Origin: Streptomyces violaceoruber
GTDB lineage: Bacteria; Actinomycetota; Actinomycetes; Streptomycetales; Streptomycetaceae
DNA length: 64,000 nt
NCBI GenBank assembly: GCA_000720805.1
Contig: JODI01000007.1
Coordinates: 195,818-259,817, forward strand
Reading direction: 5' to 3'
Within the stretch, counting starts at the first letter, position 1, and the number at the start of each line of letters is the position of its first letter. Both the position numbers and the translations under genes were made by a program. The notes below the pieces were generated by a model, which was not told where the DNA came from, searched no databases, and saw only the letters and a list, made by a program, of their open reading frames with translations. Below, piece by piece: positions 32,811 to 42,259 of the stretch.

Positions 32811-33566
32811 ATGCGTGTCGCCCTGTTCCTGACCTGTGTCAACGACACGCTCTATCCGGACACCGGGCGCGCGGTGGTGAAACTGCTGACCAGGCTGGGC
32901 GTCGAGGTCGACTTCCCGATGGCCCAGACCTGTTGCGGGCAGGCGCACTACAACACCGGGTACCGGCATGAGGCGGAACCCCTGGCCCGGCATTTCTCCG
33001 ATGTCTTCGGGGAGTACGAGGCGATCGTGACGCCGTCCGGGTCGTGCGGGGCGATGGTGCGGGAGCTGTATCCGCGGATGGGTGAGCGGGCCCGGGCCGA
33101 GGGACGCGGGGACACGCTCGCGGCCACCCTCGCGCCTGTGGTGCCGAAGACGTACGAGCTCACGGAGTTCCTGGTGGACGTGCTGGGGGTGACGGACGTC
33201 GGGGCGTACTACCCGCACACAGTGACCTACCATCCGACCTGCCACGGGCTGCGCTCTCTGGGGCTGGGCGACCGGCCCCGGCGGCTGCTCCAGGCGGTGA
33301 AGGGGCTGGAGCTGGTCGAGTTGCCGGGCGCCGACGAGTGCTGCGGCTTCGGCGGCACGTTCGCGTTGAAGAACGCCGATGTCTCGGCGGCGATGGGCGC
33401 GGACAAGGTGCGCAACGCCGAGTCGACGGGAGCGGAGGTGCTGTGCGCGGCCGACAACTCCTGCCTGATGCACATCGGGGGGACGATGCACCGGCTGAAG
33501 ACGGGCATGCGGCCGGTGCACATCGCGGAGATCCTGGCGAGCACGGAGGAGGGACCGGCGGCATGA
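32811..33566 (+). CDS. lutA: L-lactate utilisation protein LutA (CCG-domain Fe-S oxidoreductase)
   Basis: A 251-residue protein with two CCG domains: TCCGQAHYNTGY near residue 41 and ECCGFGGTF near residue 179, each with further cysteines (FLTCVND, SGSCGAM, HPTCHGL, NSCLMH). These bind iron-sulfur clusters as in GlpC/HdrB-like proteins. LutABC together oxidise L-lactate to pyruvate. In this operon the lactate comes from L-lactaldehyde made by the rhamnose aldolase fusion. AGGAG lies before the ATG. Its stop overlaps the lutB start (ATGA, 33563-33566). Confidence 0.92.
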   Translation: MRVALFLTCVNDTLYPDTGRAVVKLLTRLGVEVDFPMAQTCCGQAHYNTGYRHEAEPLARHFSDVFGEYEAIVTPSGSCGAMVRELYPRMGERARAEGRGDTLAATLAPVVPKTYELTEFLVDVLGVTDVGAYYPHTVTYHPTCHGLRSLGLGDRPRRLLQAVKGLELVELPGADECCGFGGTFALKNADVSAAMGADKVRNAESTGAEVLCAADNSCLMHIGGTMHRLKTGMRPVHIAEILASTEEGPAA

Positions 33567-35083
33567 GCGGAACGTTCGTAGGAATGCCTGTGTTTCCCCC
33601 GCCCGCCCACCCGGCCTTCCCGGAGGCCGCGCACGAGGCGGTCAACAACCCGACGCTGCGCGGCAATCTGCGCCACGCCACGCACACCATCCGCGCCAAG
33701 CGGGCGAAGGCCGTCGCGGAGGTGTCCGACTGGGCACAACTGCGGGAGGCCGGGAAGCAGATCAAGGACCACACGCTCCTTCATCTCGACCGGTATCTGG
33801 AGCAGGTGGAGGAGTCGGTCACCGCGGCGGGCGGCATCGTCCACTGGGCCGCCGACGCCGACGAGGCCAATCGGATCGTGGCCGATCTCGTCAAGGAGAC
33901 GGGCGAGTCGGAGGTCGTCAAGGTCAAGTCGATGGCCACGCAGGAGATCGGGCTCAACGAGGCCCTGGAGGCCGAGGGCATCCGCGCCTACGAGACCGAT
34001 CTCGCCGAGCTGATCGTGCAGTTGGGCAAGGACCGGCCCTCGCACATCCTCGTCCCCGCGATCCACCGCAACCGGGGCGAGATCCGGGACATCTTCACGC
34101 GCGAGATGAGCGAGTGGGGGCGTCCGGCACCCGAGGGCCTGACCGACACGCCCGCCGAACTCGCCGAGGCCGCACGCCTTCACCTGCGGGAGAAGTTCCT
34201 GCGCGCCAAGGTCGGCATCTCCGGCGCCAACTTCGTGGTCGCCGAGACCGGAACGCTGGTGGTCGTGGAGTCCGAGGGCAACGGGCGGATGTGCCTGACC
34301 CTGCCGGAGACGCTGATCTCGGTCGTCGGCATCGAGAAGATCGTGCCGACCTGGCGGGACCTGGAGGTGTTCCTCCAGACCCTCCCCCGCTCCTCGACGG
34401 CCGAGCGCATGAACCCGTACACCTCCACCTGGACCGGCACCACCGACGAGGACGGGCCGAAGACCTTCCACCTGGTCCTGCTCGACAACGGCCGCAGCGA
34501 CACCCTCGCCGACGAGGTGGGCCGCCAGGCCCTGCGCTGCATCCGCTGCTCGGCCTGTCTCAACGTCTGCCCGGTGTACGAGCGGGCCGGCGGGCACGCG
34601 TACGGCTCGGTCTACCCGGGTCCGATCGGCGCCATCCTCAGTCCCCAACTGAGGGGCACGGCCAGCGAGATCGACGCCTCGCTACCGTACGCCTCCTCCC
34701 TGTGCGGAGCCTGCTACGAGGTGTGTCCGGTCGCCATCGACATCCCGGAGGTGCTGGTGCACCTGCGGGAACGGGTCGTCCAGGGCGGCCCGGTGACGCG
34801 GGAGGGCAACAAGGTGGTACTCAAGCCCGCGAAGGGGCATGCCGCCGAGCGGGCGGCGATGCGTGCGGCACGCTGGGCGTTCGCGCGTCCCGGCGCCCTG
34901 CGCACCGGTCAGCGGCTCGCCTCGCGCACCCGGCGTTTCCATCCGCGCACGCTGCCCGGCCCGGGCGGGGCGTGGAGCGACACGCGGGATCTGCCGCCGG
35001 TACCGGCGGAGCCGTTCCGCGACTGGTGGCAGCGCACACAGGGGCAGAACGGCGGCAACGGCGACAGGGGGGCCGCGAAGTGA
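33563..35083 (+). CDS. lutB: L-lactate utilisation protein LutB (Fe-S)
   Basis: A 506-residue protein. The N-terminal and central part is a LUD domain (VKVKSMATQEIGLNEALEAE, NFVVAETGTLVVVESEGNG), followed by two [4Fe-4S] ferredoxin-like motifs, CIRCSACLNVCPVYERAGG and CGACYEVCPVAIDIPE, and a C-terminal helical region. This is the iron-sulfur core of the LutABC lactate oxidation complex. It overlaps lutA at its start and lutC at its end (GTGA, 35080-35083), so the three are translated together. The last 60 residues are Pro/Arg-rich and less conserved. Confidence 0.93.
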   Translation: MSGTFVGMPVFPPPAHPAFPEAAHEAVNNPTLRGNLRHATHTIRAKRAKAVAEVSDWAQLREAGKQIKDHTLLHLDRYLEQVEESVTAAGGIVHWAADADEANRIVADLVKETGESEVVKVKSMATQEIGLNEALEAEGIRAYETDLAELIVQLGKDRPSHILVPAIHRNRGEIRDIFTREMSEWGRPAPEGLTDTPAELAEAARLHLREKFLRAKVGISGANFVVAETGTLVVVESEGNGRMCLTLPETLISVVGIEKIVPTWRDLEVFLQTLPRSSTAERMNPYTSTWTGTTDEDGPKTFHLVLLDNGRSDTLADEVGRQALRCIRCSACLNVCPVYERAGGHAYGSVYPGPIGAILSPQLRGTASEIDASLPYASSLCGACYEVCPVAIDIPEVLVHLRERVVQGGPVTREGNKVVLKPAKGHAAERAAMRAARWAFARPGALRTGQRLASRTRRFHPRTLPGPGGAWSDTRDLPPVPAEPFRDWWQRTQGQNGGNGDRGAAK

Positions 35084-35751
35084 GCAGCAGCAGGGAGCGG
35101 ATCCTGGGCCGGGTGCGGCGCGCACTGGCGGCGGTACCCCAGGACGACATTCCGTTTGAGCAGGCGTTTTCGCGTGACTATCTGCGCGAGCACGGCGAGC
35201 GCAGTGGCGAGCAGACGGTCGACCTGCTCGCCGAGAACCTGGCGGACTACCGGGCGATCGTGCACCGCTGCACCGCCGCCGACCTCGCAGCGACGATCGC
35301 CGGGATGCTGGCCGCGCGGGGCTCGAAGACGGTGGTCGTGCCGACCGGGCTGGATCCGGGGTGGCTGGCGGAGGCGGAAGCGGAGCAGGTGCCCGACCGG
35401 GCGGAGAGCACCCCGCAGGAACTGGACCGGGTCGACAGTGTGGTGACCGCGTGCGCGGTGGCGATCGCCGAGACCGGCACGATCGTCCTGGACGGCGGCC
35501 CCGACCAGGGCCGCCGCCGGATCACGCTCGTACCGGACCATCACATCTGTGTCGTACGGGTTCCGGACCAGGTCGTCTCCTCGGTCCCGCAGGCTCTCGA
35601 ACGTCTCGATCCGGCCCGCCCGTTGACCTGGATCTCCGGGCCGTCGGCCACCAGCGACATCGAGCTGGACCGGGTCGAGGGGGTGCACGGTCCGCGCACC
35701 CTGGAGGTGGTGCTGGTGGACGGTCAGGAGAGTACGGAGGTCACCTCGTAG
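35080..35751 (+). CDS. lutC: L-lactate utilisation protein LutC
   Basis: A 223-residue LUD-domain protein without cysteine motifs: RVRRALAAVPQ at the start, VVVPTGLDPGWLAEAEAEQV, AVAIAETGTIVLDGGPDQGR and the closing ISGPSATSDIELDRVEGVHG, the LutC signature. It completes the LutABC lactate-to-pyruvate system. The GTG at 35080 is within the lutB stop. The last 28 bases overlap, tail to tail, with the end of the alpha-L-rhamnosidase gene on the other strand. Confidence 0.92.
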   Translation: MSSSRERILGRVRRALAAVPQDDIPFEQAFSRDYLREHGERSGEQTVDLLAENLADYRAIVHRCTAADLAATIAGMLAARGSKTVVVPTGLDPGWLAEAEAEQVPDRAESTPQELDRVDSVVTACAVAIAETGTIVLDGGPDQGRRRITLVPDHHICVVRVPDQVVSSVPQALERLDPARPLTWISGPSATSDIELDRVEGVHGPRTLEVVLVDGQESTEVTS

Positions 35752-38700
35752 CGGCCGGACGGCAGACGGTAGGAGGCGGTGCCGTCCGCGAACCCCAGGT
35801 ACTCGACGCCCTCGGCGCGGGCCAGGGGTGAGCGGCCCTCGCGGACGGTGTCCGGGCCGGCGGTGGGCAGGCGCAGCGTCGCCGTGCTGTTGGCGGGGAC
35901 CACGGCCCGGTAGGTCAGCCTCCCGTCTTTCGCCGTCCACTCGCTGACGATCTGTCCGTACGGCGACCGGTGCGACGCGGCGACATGCCGGATCCCGCCG
36001 GTCGGGTCGAGGTGCGGGCGCAGGAAGAAGTGGCGGAAGCCGGGGTGCCGCGGGTCCTTCGCGATGCCGGCCATGCCCTCGTACATCCACTCCATGATCG
36101 CGCCGTAGGAGTAGTGGTTGAACGAGTTCATGTCGACCGGGCCGAAGCCGTCCTGCTCCGAGTACGAGTTCCAGCGCTCCCAGACGGTCGTGGCGCCGTT
36201 GTCCACGGAGTACAGCCAGGACGGCATGGCGTTCTGGTGCAGCAGTGCGTACGCGAGGTCGGCGCGGCCCTCGTCGGTGAGGACGGGGGCGATGACGTTC
36301 ACGCCGAGGAAGCCGACGGAGAGGGTGTTCTCCGCGTACCCCACCCGGCTGCTTGCGGGGTGGGCCGCCCGGTGGGCCGCGTCGTTGCGGATGTTGTCGG
36401 CGAGCAGGGTGACCAGTTGGCGGCGCTGGGCCTCGGTGTCGTACAGGCCCAGTTTGAGGGCCCACAGGAGCGCGGTCTGGCTGTTGTCCTCGGGCTTGCC
36501 CGCGTCGTCTCCGGGGGTCCACGGGGGCGGGTCGCCGAGGCTGGAGCGCACCGTGAGCGTGCCGCCTTCGGTGCTGAGGTACTTGGCGACGAACGCGCTC
36601 TTGATCCGGGTGAAGAGCTCGTCGTAGTCACGCGCCTCGGCGGTGCGGCCGGTGGCGCGGGCCATGTCGGCCATGAGCCGGGCGCTGTGGCCGTAGTAGA
36701 CGTCGCTGATGAGCTGGGTGCTGGTCACCTGGAAGGCGAGCCAGTCCCCGAAGACCGCGCCCTGGCCGGCGTAGGTGTCGCCGGTGCGTGCGCGGATCCA
36801 GTCCAGGTACGTCGTCATCGCCGTCCAGCTGCGGTCGATGATCGTGGTGTCGCCGGACATCTGCCACACGGTCCACGGCACGACCACCCCGCAGTCGGCC
36901 CAACCGCTCGCCGGGACAGGCTGGTTGTAGCGGGCTCCGGGGGCGATCCAGGTGAACTGGGCGCCGTCCGCGCCGTAGCCGCGTTGCGAGTCGATCAGGG
37001 TGTCCTGGAAGTGGCTGAGGAAGGCGACCGCGTCGGTGTTGTAGAGGCCGGTGTTGGAGAAGAGCTGGGTGTCGCCGGTCCAGCCGCAGCGTTCGTCGCG
37101 CTGCGGGCAGTCGGTGGGCACCCACAGGTAGTTGCCGCGCTGACCCCAACGGACGTTGCTGATCAGCTGGTTGACCTGTGGGTTGTCGGTGGTGACGGTG
37201 CCGATGTCGCGGAGCGCGGAGGTGGCGACCTTGCCGGTGAGTCCGGTGAGGGTGACGGTGTCGGTCGCGGTGACGGACAGGTAGCGGAAGCCGTAGAAGG
37301 TCAGGGAGTCCTGGTGGGTCTCGCCGTCCGGGTCGCCCTTGAGGACGTATCTGCCGGTGGCCTGGGCGGAGCGCAGGTTGGCCCGGTAGACCGAGCCGAC
37401 CGGACCGTCGGCGCCCGGGCTGTCGTCGTTGAGCATCTCGCCGGGCCGGAAGGTGACTTCGGCGCCCGCGGGGCCGCGCACGGTGTAGCGGGGCACGCCG
37501 ACCATGTTCTGGCCGAGGTCGATCACGGCGGTGTCACCGGGGTGCAGGGTGACGGTCGCGGTGGCCGCATCGGCGGGATCGGTGACCGTGCGGGAGGCGT
37601 CGACGACGACGTGGCCCTTGCCGCCCGGGCTGCCGCCCTGGTCCGTCACGCCCGTGCAGACGGTGACGGAGTGCGGGGTGCGGTCCCACTCGGGTACCAG
37701 GCGGGCGCTGTCGGCGGGGCAGGCGACCAGCTTCGTGTCGGGGAACTTGGTCGTGTGGTCGTGTTCCTCGACGCCCGCCCAGGCGGAGTCCTCGAAGCCG
37801 TTCTCCGTCCAGCCCGGGAGCTCCTTGCGGGCGTCGTAGGTCTGTCCGTCGTAGAGGTCGTCGGCGCGGTGGGGGCCGGTGTCCGTGGCTCTCCAGGTGT
37901 CGCCGGGGGTGGTGACGACCGTCTGCCGCGATCCCTCCGCGTACCGGATCAGGAGCTTGGCCTTGAGGGCGAGGCGGTTGCCGGCCGCGGAGCGGTAGGC
38001 GCTGTTCTCGGAGATGCGGCCGTTGTACCAGCCGTTGCCCAGCACCGCGGCGAGGGTGAGGCGAGGCCGGCCCGCCACGAGGTCCGTGACGTCGTAGGTC
38101 AGGTAGTTGACGGTGCTGTCGTAGTTGGTCCAGCCCGGGGCGAGCAGTTCCAGGGTGGTGCCGTCGCCGTGCGGTACGGCGACACGGTGGCCGTTGACGT
38201 AGGCGTCGTACACGCCGAGGGCCGAGACGTACAGCCGTGCCTGAACCACCTGGCCGTGCTTCAGGGCCGTCTCGTGGCGCAGCAGCGGGGCTCCGGCGCT
38301 GTTCGGCTCCTTGCCCGCCATCGTGATCCAGCGGGCGCCGTCCCAGCCGGTGGTGCCGTCGGTGCTGAGCAGTCCGGTCTCGAAGTGGGCGGTCGGGGCG
38401 GCGGGGACGGCGCGGTCGTGCTCGTCCCAGACCGTCACCGTCCAGTGGTAGCGGGTGGAGGGGCGTAGGGCGGGTCCGGCATAGGGCACCGCGACCGAGT
38501 CCGGGGAGGTGACGCGGCCGCTGTCCCAGACGTCCGCGCGGTCGCCGGCCAGGCGGTCGGGCGAGGTGGCCACGAGGACCCGGTACGCCGTCTGCCGGCG
38601 GCCCCGGACCGCGGAGACCGTACGCCAGCCGAACCGGGGCCGTGCCGCGTCCACGCCGAGCGGATTCGTGCGGTGCTCCACGGTCAGCCCGGCCACGGAG

Positions 38701-38777
38701 GTCCGGCCGGGGGCGGGGGCGGCCCGGGCCGCGCCGCCGCAGGTCTCGCGTGCCTCGTCGCTTGCTCCGTCATCCAC
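35724..38777 (-). CDS. Alpha-L-rhamnosidase, GH78
   Basis: A 1017-residue glycoside hydrolase. Order: fibronectin-like N-domain (LTVEHRTNPLGVDAARPRFG), Bac_rhamnosid_N (RLYVSALGVYDAYVNGHRVA), concanavalin-like domain (FYGFRYLSVTA), the (alpha/alpha)6 catalytic barrel with CPQRDERCGWTGDTQLFSNT holding catalytic acids, GDWLAF, and AMPSWLYSVDNGATTVWERW, and a C-terminal beta-sandwich. It releases L-rhamnose from glycosides by inversion. No signal peptide is seen, so it may act on imported or released oligomers inside the cell. An ATG at 38816 exists, but the GTG at 38777 is preferred: it has AAGGGAC upstream, and the ATG lies within the candidate operator. Confidence 0.9.
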   Translation of the reverse strand: MDDGASDEARETCGGAARAAPAPGRTSVAGLTVEHRTNPLGVDAARPRFGWRTVSAVRGRRQTAYRVLVATSPDRLAGDRADVWDSGRVTSPDSVAVPYAGPALRPSTRYHWTVTVWDEHDRAVPAAPTAHFETGLLSTDGTTGWDGARWITMAGKEPNSAGAPLLRHETALKHGQVVQARLYVSALGVYDAYVNGHRVAVPHGDGTTLELLAPGWTNYDSTVNYLTYDVTDLVAGRPRLTLAAVLGNGWYNGRISENSAYRSAAGNRLALKAKLLIRYAEGSRQTVVTTPGDTWRATDTGPHRADDLYDGQTYDARKELPGWTENGFEDSAWAGVEEHDHTTKFPDTKLVACPADSARLVPEWDRTPHSVTVCTGVTDQGGSPGGKGHVVVDASRTVTDPADAATATVTLHPGDTAVIDLGQNMVGVPRYTVRGPAGAEVTFRPGEMLNDDSPGADGPVGSVYRANLRSAQATGRYVLKGDPDGETHQDSLTFYGFRYLSVTATDTVTLTGLTGKVATSALRDIGTVTTDNPQVNQLISNVRWGQRGNYLWVPTDCPQRDERCGWTGDTQLFSNTGLYNTDAVAFLSHFQDTLIDSQRGYGADGAQFTWIAPGARYNQPVPASGWADCGVVVPWTVWQMSGDTTIIDRSWTAMTTYLDWIRARTGDTYAGQGAVFGDWLAFQVTSTQLISDVYYGHSARLMADMARATGRTAEARDYDELFTRIKSAFVAKYLSTEGGTLTVRSSLGDPPPWTPGDDAGKPEDNSQTALLWALKLGLYDTEAQRRQLVTLLADNIRNDAAHRAAHPASSRVGYAENTLSVGFLGVNVIAPVLTDEGRADLAYALLHQNAMPSWLYSVDNGATTVWERWNSYSEQDGFGPVDMNSFNHYSYGAIMEWMYEGMAGIAKDPRHPGFRHFFLRPHLDPTGGIRHVAASHRSPYGQIVSEWTAKDGRLTYRAVVPANSTATLRLPTAGPDTVREGRSPLARAEGVEYLGFADGTASYRLPSGRYEVTSVLS

Positions 38778-38806
38778 GCCGTTGTCCCTTCGGCCGTCGG
38801 ATTTAT

Positions 38807-38860
38807 ATCGATTCATTCGGCTCGGCGGTCGAAGTTAGTGGCGACAATGACGCGTGTCTA
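38807..38860 (-). promoter_or_regulatory. Promoter and operator of the alpha-L-rhamnosidase gene
   Basis: On the minus strand, -35 TAGACA (38860-38855) and -10 TAACTT (38837-38832) are 17 bases apart. ATGAATCGAT (38816-38807) follows 15 bases on and matches the right half of the operator in front of the rhamnose isomerase gene, in the same position relative to the promoter. Confidence 0.62.
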
Positions 38861-39158
38861 CGTCCATTTCACGGAGAGTTGGTGACAGTTTCCAACAGAA
38901 CCCGCCATGTCGAACGGCGAGCGAATTGAAACTTTTCAGAGGCGACCGCGGGACTCATCGCCCCCTGACCGGTCGCGGTCGGCTCTTGCGGAAGGAGCGT
39001 GCGCACCTGCACGGGGCGCGTCGTCCACCGCACGTTGGGGTGTTGCTGAATACACCCCTCGATACGGGTTCTGCGCCCCATGTGCTCGGACGGCCGTCTC
39101 CGTAGCTTTTTGGGTGAGGCACAGGGCGTGCCGGGCCGAGACGACGGAAGTGATGGCG
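38817..39158. other. Intergenic region between rhamnosidase and ABC transporter genes
   Basis: About 340 bases without a gene. The left side holds the rhamnosidase promoter. TGAAACTTTTCA (38927-38938) has the same TTGAAAC-TTTCA pattern as the operator before the importer operon (27697-27708) and may be a distal repressor site. The right part must contain the promoter of the ABC pair, but I see no convincing pair of boxes; short open frames here look like chance. Confidence 0.5.
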
Positions 39159-39944
39159 ATGTTTCGCACAGGCTCACGGAGCAGGCACGACACGGGACCC
39201 GCCCCCGAGGCGCTGCGGCTGGTCAAGGTCAGCAAGACCTACGGCGCGGACGACAGTGCCGTGACGGCGCTGGACGGGGTGACGCTCACCCTCGGCCGCG
39301 GCACGTTCACCGCGGTGATGGGGCCGTCGGGCTCCGGCAAGTCCACGCTGCTGCAGTGCGCGGCCGGGCTCGACCTGCCCGACAGCGGGATCGTACGCGT
39401 GGACGGCACCGAACTGACCGGCGGCAGCGAGGCCGAACTGACGAGGTTCCGGCGCGGGCGGATCGGGTTCGTGTTCCAGCAGTACAACCTGCTGGACACG
39501 CTGACCGTCGCGCAGAACACGGTGCTGCCGCTCAGGCTCGCCGGGCGGCGCGTGGACCGCCGGCGGACCCGGGAGGTCCTGACGGCCGTCGGACTCGGGG
39601 ACCGGCTCGGCCACCGGCCCGACCAGCTCTCCGGCGGTCAACGGCAGCGGGTGGCGATCGCCCGGGCGCTGGTCACCGAGCCTCGGGTGATCTTCGCGGA
39701 CGAGCCGACCGGTGCGCTGGACACCCGCAGCGCGCGCGATGTGCTGCGGCTGCTCCAGGACGCGGTGCGGGTGCACGGCCGGACCGTGGTGATGGTGACG
39801 CACGACCCGGTCGCCGCCTCCTACGCCGACTCCGTGCTGTTCCTCGCCGACGGCCGGCTGGCGGGACGGATGGACGGACCGACACCGGACGCGGTGGCGG
39901 AGCGGCTGGCGCACCTGGGCGACGACATGACGGCGAAGGTGTGA
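39159..39944 (+). CDS. ABC transporter ATPase (MacB/LolD type)
   Basis: A 261-residue ATPase: Walker [12 protein letters not shown]-loop [13 protein letters not shown], signature [15 protein letters not shown], Walker [13 protein letters not shown] and switch His in VMVTHDP. The DxxTALDG beginning and length place it with the LolD/MacB/FtsE group that pairs with FtsX-like permeases. The permease gene starts three bases after its stop. The ATG at 39159 is chosen because GGAAG lies eight bases before it; ATG 39153 or GTG 39150 would overlap that site. In Streptomyces such pairs often export peptides or antibiotics or respond to cell-envelope stress; no two-component system is adjacent. Confidence 0.87.
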   Translation: MFRTGSRSRHDTGPAPEALRLVKVSKTYGADDSAVTALDGVTLTLGRGTFTAVMGPSGSGKSTLLQCAAGLDLPDSGIVRVDGTELTGGSEAELTRFRRGRIGFVFQQYNLLDTLTVAQNTVLPLRLAGRRVDRRRTREVLTAVGLGDRLGHRPDQLSGGQRQRVAIARALVTEPRVIFADEPTGALDTRSARDVLRLLQDAVRVHGRTVVMVTHDPVAASYADSVLFLADGRLAGRMDGPTPDAVAERLAHLGDDMTAKV

Positions 39945-39947
39945 GCG

Positions 39948-41258
39948 ATGCTCCTGCTGGCGATGCGGTCGATACGACAACGGCCCGGACGGTTCCTCGC
40001 GACGCTGCTGGCCGCCTTCCTGGGCGCGGCGATCATCATGACGTTCAACTCCCTGTATGACACGGCCGGGCAGAGCGGCGTCGACTCGGTGAGCGCGGAA
40101 ACGCTGACCACGTCGGCGAGTGTGGTCGGCGGGTACGGAACCCTGCTGGTGTTCTTCGCCGTCGCCTCCACCCTGACGGTCAACGTCCGTCAGCGGGCCA
40201 CCGAGTTGGAGCTGCTGCGCTGCTCGGGGGCGACTCCGGCGCAGATCAAGCGGATGGTCGTGGGTGAGGCGGTGGCCGTGGCCCTGGTGGGCGCCGTGCT
40301 GGCGATCGGCCCGGCGATGCTCGGCGGGCAGGCCCTGTTGGGGATGTTCCAGGACAGCGGGCAGGTCGCGCGCTCCGTCGACCACTCCTTCGGCACGGTC
40401 GCACTGATGTCGGGGATCGACATCACGCTGCTCGCGGCGGCGGGCGCCGCGTTCCTCGCCGTACGGCGGGCGACGCGCGGCCAGCGGCGGCGGGGCCGGG
40501 CACGGACGGTCCTCGCGTACGCGGCGCTGCTGACCGGAGCCCTGGGGGTCCTGTCGACGTTCGCCTTCTCGGCGACCGACGAGGCGCTGATGGCGACACC
40601 GGCGCAGGGGGCGATCCTGCTGTCGGTGGGCTTCGCCCTGCTCGCACCGCGGCTGCTCAAGGGCGTGCTGGACCGGCTGCCGCTGACCGGCGCGAGCGGA
40701 TGGCTGGCGGTGCGCAATCTGCGGCGCCGGGCGGACCATCTCGCCGGGATCCTGATGTCGCTCATGATGTTCACGGCGGTCGCCACGGCCACGCTGTACA
40801 TGCAGGCGGTGGAGAGCGACGCGGTCGAGGCCTCGGGTCTGACCAAGTCGGTCGACGCCAAGAACCTGGAGACGCTGAACCTCACGGTCGTCGGGATCAT
40901 CGTGGTGTTCGTCTGCGTGATGCTGGTCAACTCGCTGTACGCGGCGACCAGTTACCGAAGCCGGGAGTTCGGGCAGCAGCGCCTGGCCGGGGCGACTCCG
41001 GGGCAGGTGCTGGGCACGGTGGGCGCCGAGGGGCTGATCCTGACGGCCATCGGTCTGTTCTTCGGCACGGTGGCCGCGCTGGCGGGGATCATCCCGTTCA
41101 CCGTCGTCCGCACCGACGCGGTGCTGCCCGACCAGGGGCTGGGCATCTGGCTGGCGGTCGTGTCGGTCGCCACGGCGGCGACGCTGGGGACCGGCCTGGT
41201 CACGGCCCGGCGGGTGCTGCGTACGCCGGCCGTGGAGGCGGTCGAGGTGGCCGCGTGA
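39948..41258 (+). CDS. FtsX-like ABC transporter permease
   Basis: A 436-residue membrane protein with the FtsX layout: one helix at the N-terminus (FLATLLAAFLGAAIIMTFNS), an extracytoplasmic segment, and helices around VVGGYGTLLVFFAVASTLTV and AVAVALVGAVLAIGPAMLGG. The same order then repeats in a second half (LAGILMSLMMFTAVATATLY, VVGIIVVFVCVMLVNSLYAA, LILTAIGLFFGTVAALAGII). RQRATELELLRCSGATPAQIKRMV and SREFGQQRLAGATPGQVLG are the two coupling helices. It works with the preceding ATPase. A strong palindromic terminator follows 12 bases after the stop. Confidence 0.86.
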   Translation: MLLLAMRSIRQRPGRFLATLLAAFLGAAIIMTFNSLYDTAGQSGVDSVSAETLTTSASVVGGYGTLLVFFAVASTLTVNVRQRATELELLRCSGATPAQIKRMVVGEAVAVALVGAVLAIGPAMLGGQALLGMFQDSGQVARSVDHSFGTVALMSGIDITLLAAAGAAFLAVRRATRGQRRRGRARTVLAYAALLTGALGVLSTFAFSATDEALMATPAQGAILLSVGFALLAPRLLKGVLDRLPLTGASGWLAVRNLRRRADHLAGILMSLMMFTAVATATLYMQAVESDAVEASGLTKSVDAKNLETLNLTVVGIIVVFVCVMLVNSLYAATSYRSREFGQQRLAGATPGQVLGTVGAEGLILTAIGLFFGTVAALAGIIPFTVVRTDAVLPDQGLGIWLAVVSVATAATLGTGLVTARRVLRTPAVEAVEVAA

Positions 41259-41270
41259 GTGAGGGGGGAG

Positions 41271-41296
41271 AGGGCGGCCGTCGCGACGGCCGCCCT
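41271..41296. terminator. Palindromic terminator after the ABC pair
   Basis: A perfect 26-bp palindrome centred on CGCG (core GGGCGGCCGTCGCGACGGCC), able to form a very stable hairpin immediately after the permease stop. Confidence 0.7.
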
Positions 41297-41398
41297 TCCC
41301 GCACGAGGGGATGGTCCGCAAAGGCTCCGTGACAGAAACGGTGAACAAGCGCTTAGATAGGGAGCCGTCCAGGTAGTGCCGCCGAGCTGGAGGCCCCG

Positions 41399-42259
41399 TT
41401 GCTGTTCACATCCGTCGACGACGTCTCCAGGCGCCTCGCCGAGACCGGCTATCTCCCCTCCCCCGCCGTCGCCACGACCGTCTTCCTCGCCGACCGTCTC
41501 GGCAAGCCGCTCCTCGTCGAGGGACCCGCCGGGGTCGGCAAGACGGAGCTGGCCAAGGCGGTCGCGCAGGTCGCTCAGGCGCGACTCGTCCGGCTGCAGT
41601 GCTACGAGGGCGTGGACGAGTCCCGGGCCCTGTACGAGTGGAACCACGCCAAGCAGCTGCTGCGCATCAGCGCGGGCCGCGACGAGACCTGGGACGAGGC
41701 CCGCACCGACATCTTCAGCGAGGAGTTCCTGCTCCCCCGCCCGCTGCTCACCGCGATCCGCGGCGACGATGCGAAGGTGCTGCTGATCGACGAGACGGAC
41801 AAGGCGGACGTCGAGGTGGAGGGGCTGCTTCTGGAGGTGCTCAGCGACTTCCAGGTGACCGTGCCCGAGCTGGGCACGGTCACCGCGACCCGCCGTCCCT
41901 TCGTCGTCCTCACCTCCAACGCGAGCCGCGAGCTGTCCGAGGCGCTGCGCCGACGCTGCCTGTTCCTGCACATCGGCTTCCCCGACGAGGAGCTGGAGCG
42001 CCGGATCGTACGACTGAAGGTGCCCGGTCTCGACGAGGCGCTGGCGGAGTCGGTCGTCCGGGTCGTCGGTGCGCTGCGGGCGATGGACCTGCGGAAGGTG
42101 CCGTCGGTCGCCGAAACGATCGACTGGGCGCGCACGCTTCTCGCACTCGGCGCCGACACGCTGGACGAGACCGTCGTACGGGACACTCTGGGCGTGCTTC
42201 TGAAGCACCAGGACGACATCCTCAAGGCCGCCGCGAAGCTCGATCCGGGCGCCCTGTGA
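41399..42259 (+). CDS. MoxR-family AAA ATPase (CoxD-like)
   Basis: A 286-residue AAA+ ATPase: Walker A EGPAGVGKTELAKAVAQ, Walker B VLLIDETDKADVEVEG, sensor 1 VLTSNASRELSEALRRRC and a helical lid. LLVEGPAGVGKTELAK and the DETDKAD variant fit the CoxD/APE2220 branch that works with VWA proteins as a metal-cofactor-insertion or complex-remodelling chaperone. Start is TTG at 41399 with GGAGG five bases away, since no ATG gives a family N-terminus. The VWA gene starts within its stop codon (GTGA). No carbon-monoxide dehydrogenase or other molybdoenzyme gene is in the window, so the client is unknown. Confidence 0.87.
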   Translation: MLFTSVDDVSRRLAETGYLPSPAVATTVFLADRLGKPLLVEGPAGVGKTELAKAVAQVAQARLVRLQCYEGVDESRALYEWNHAKQLLRISAGRDETWDEARTDIFSEEFLLPRPLLTAIRGDDAKVLLIDETDKADVEVEGLLLEVLSDFQVTVPELGTVTATRRPFVVLTSNASRELSEALRRRCLFLHIGFPDEELERRIVRLKVPGLDEALAESVVRVVGALRAMDLRKVPSVAETIDWARTLLALGADTLDETVVRDTLGVLLKHQDDILKAAAKLDPGAL

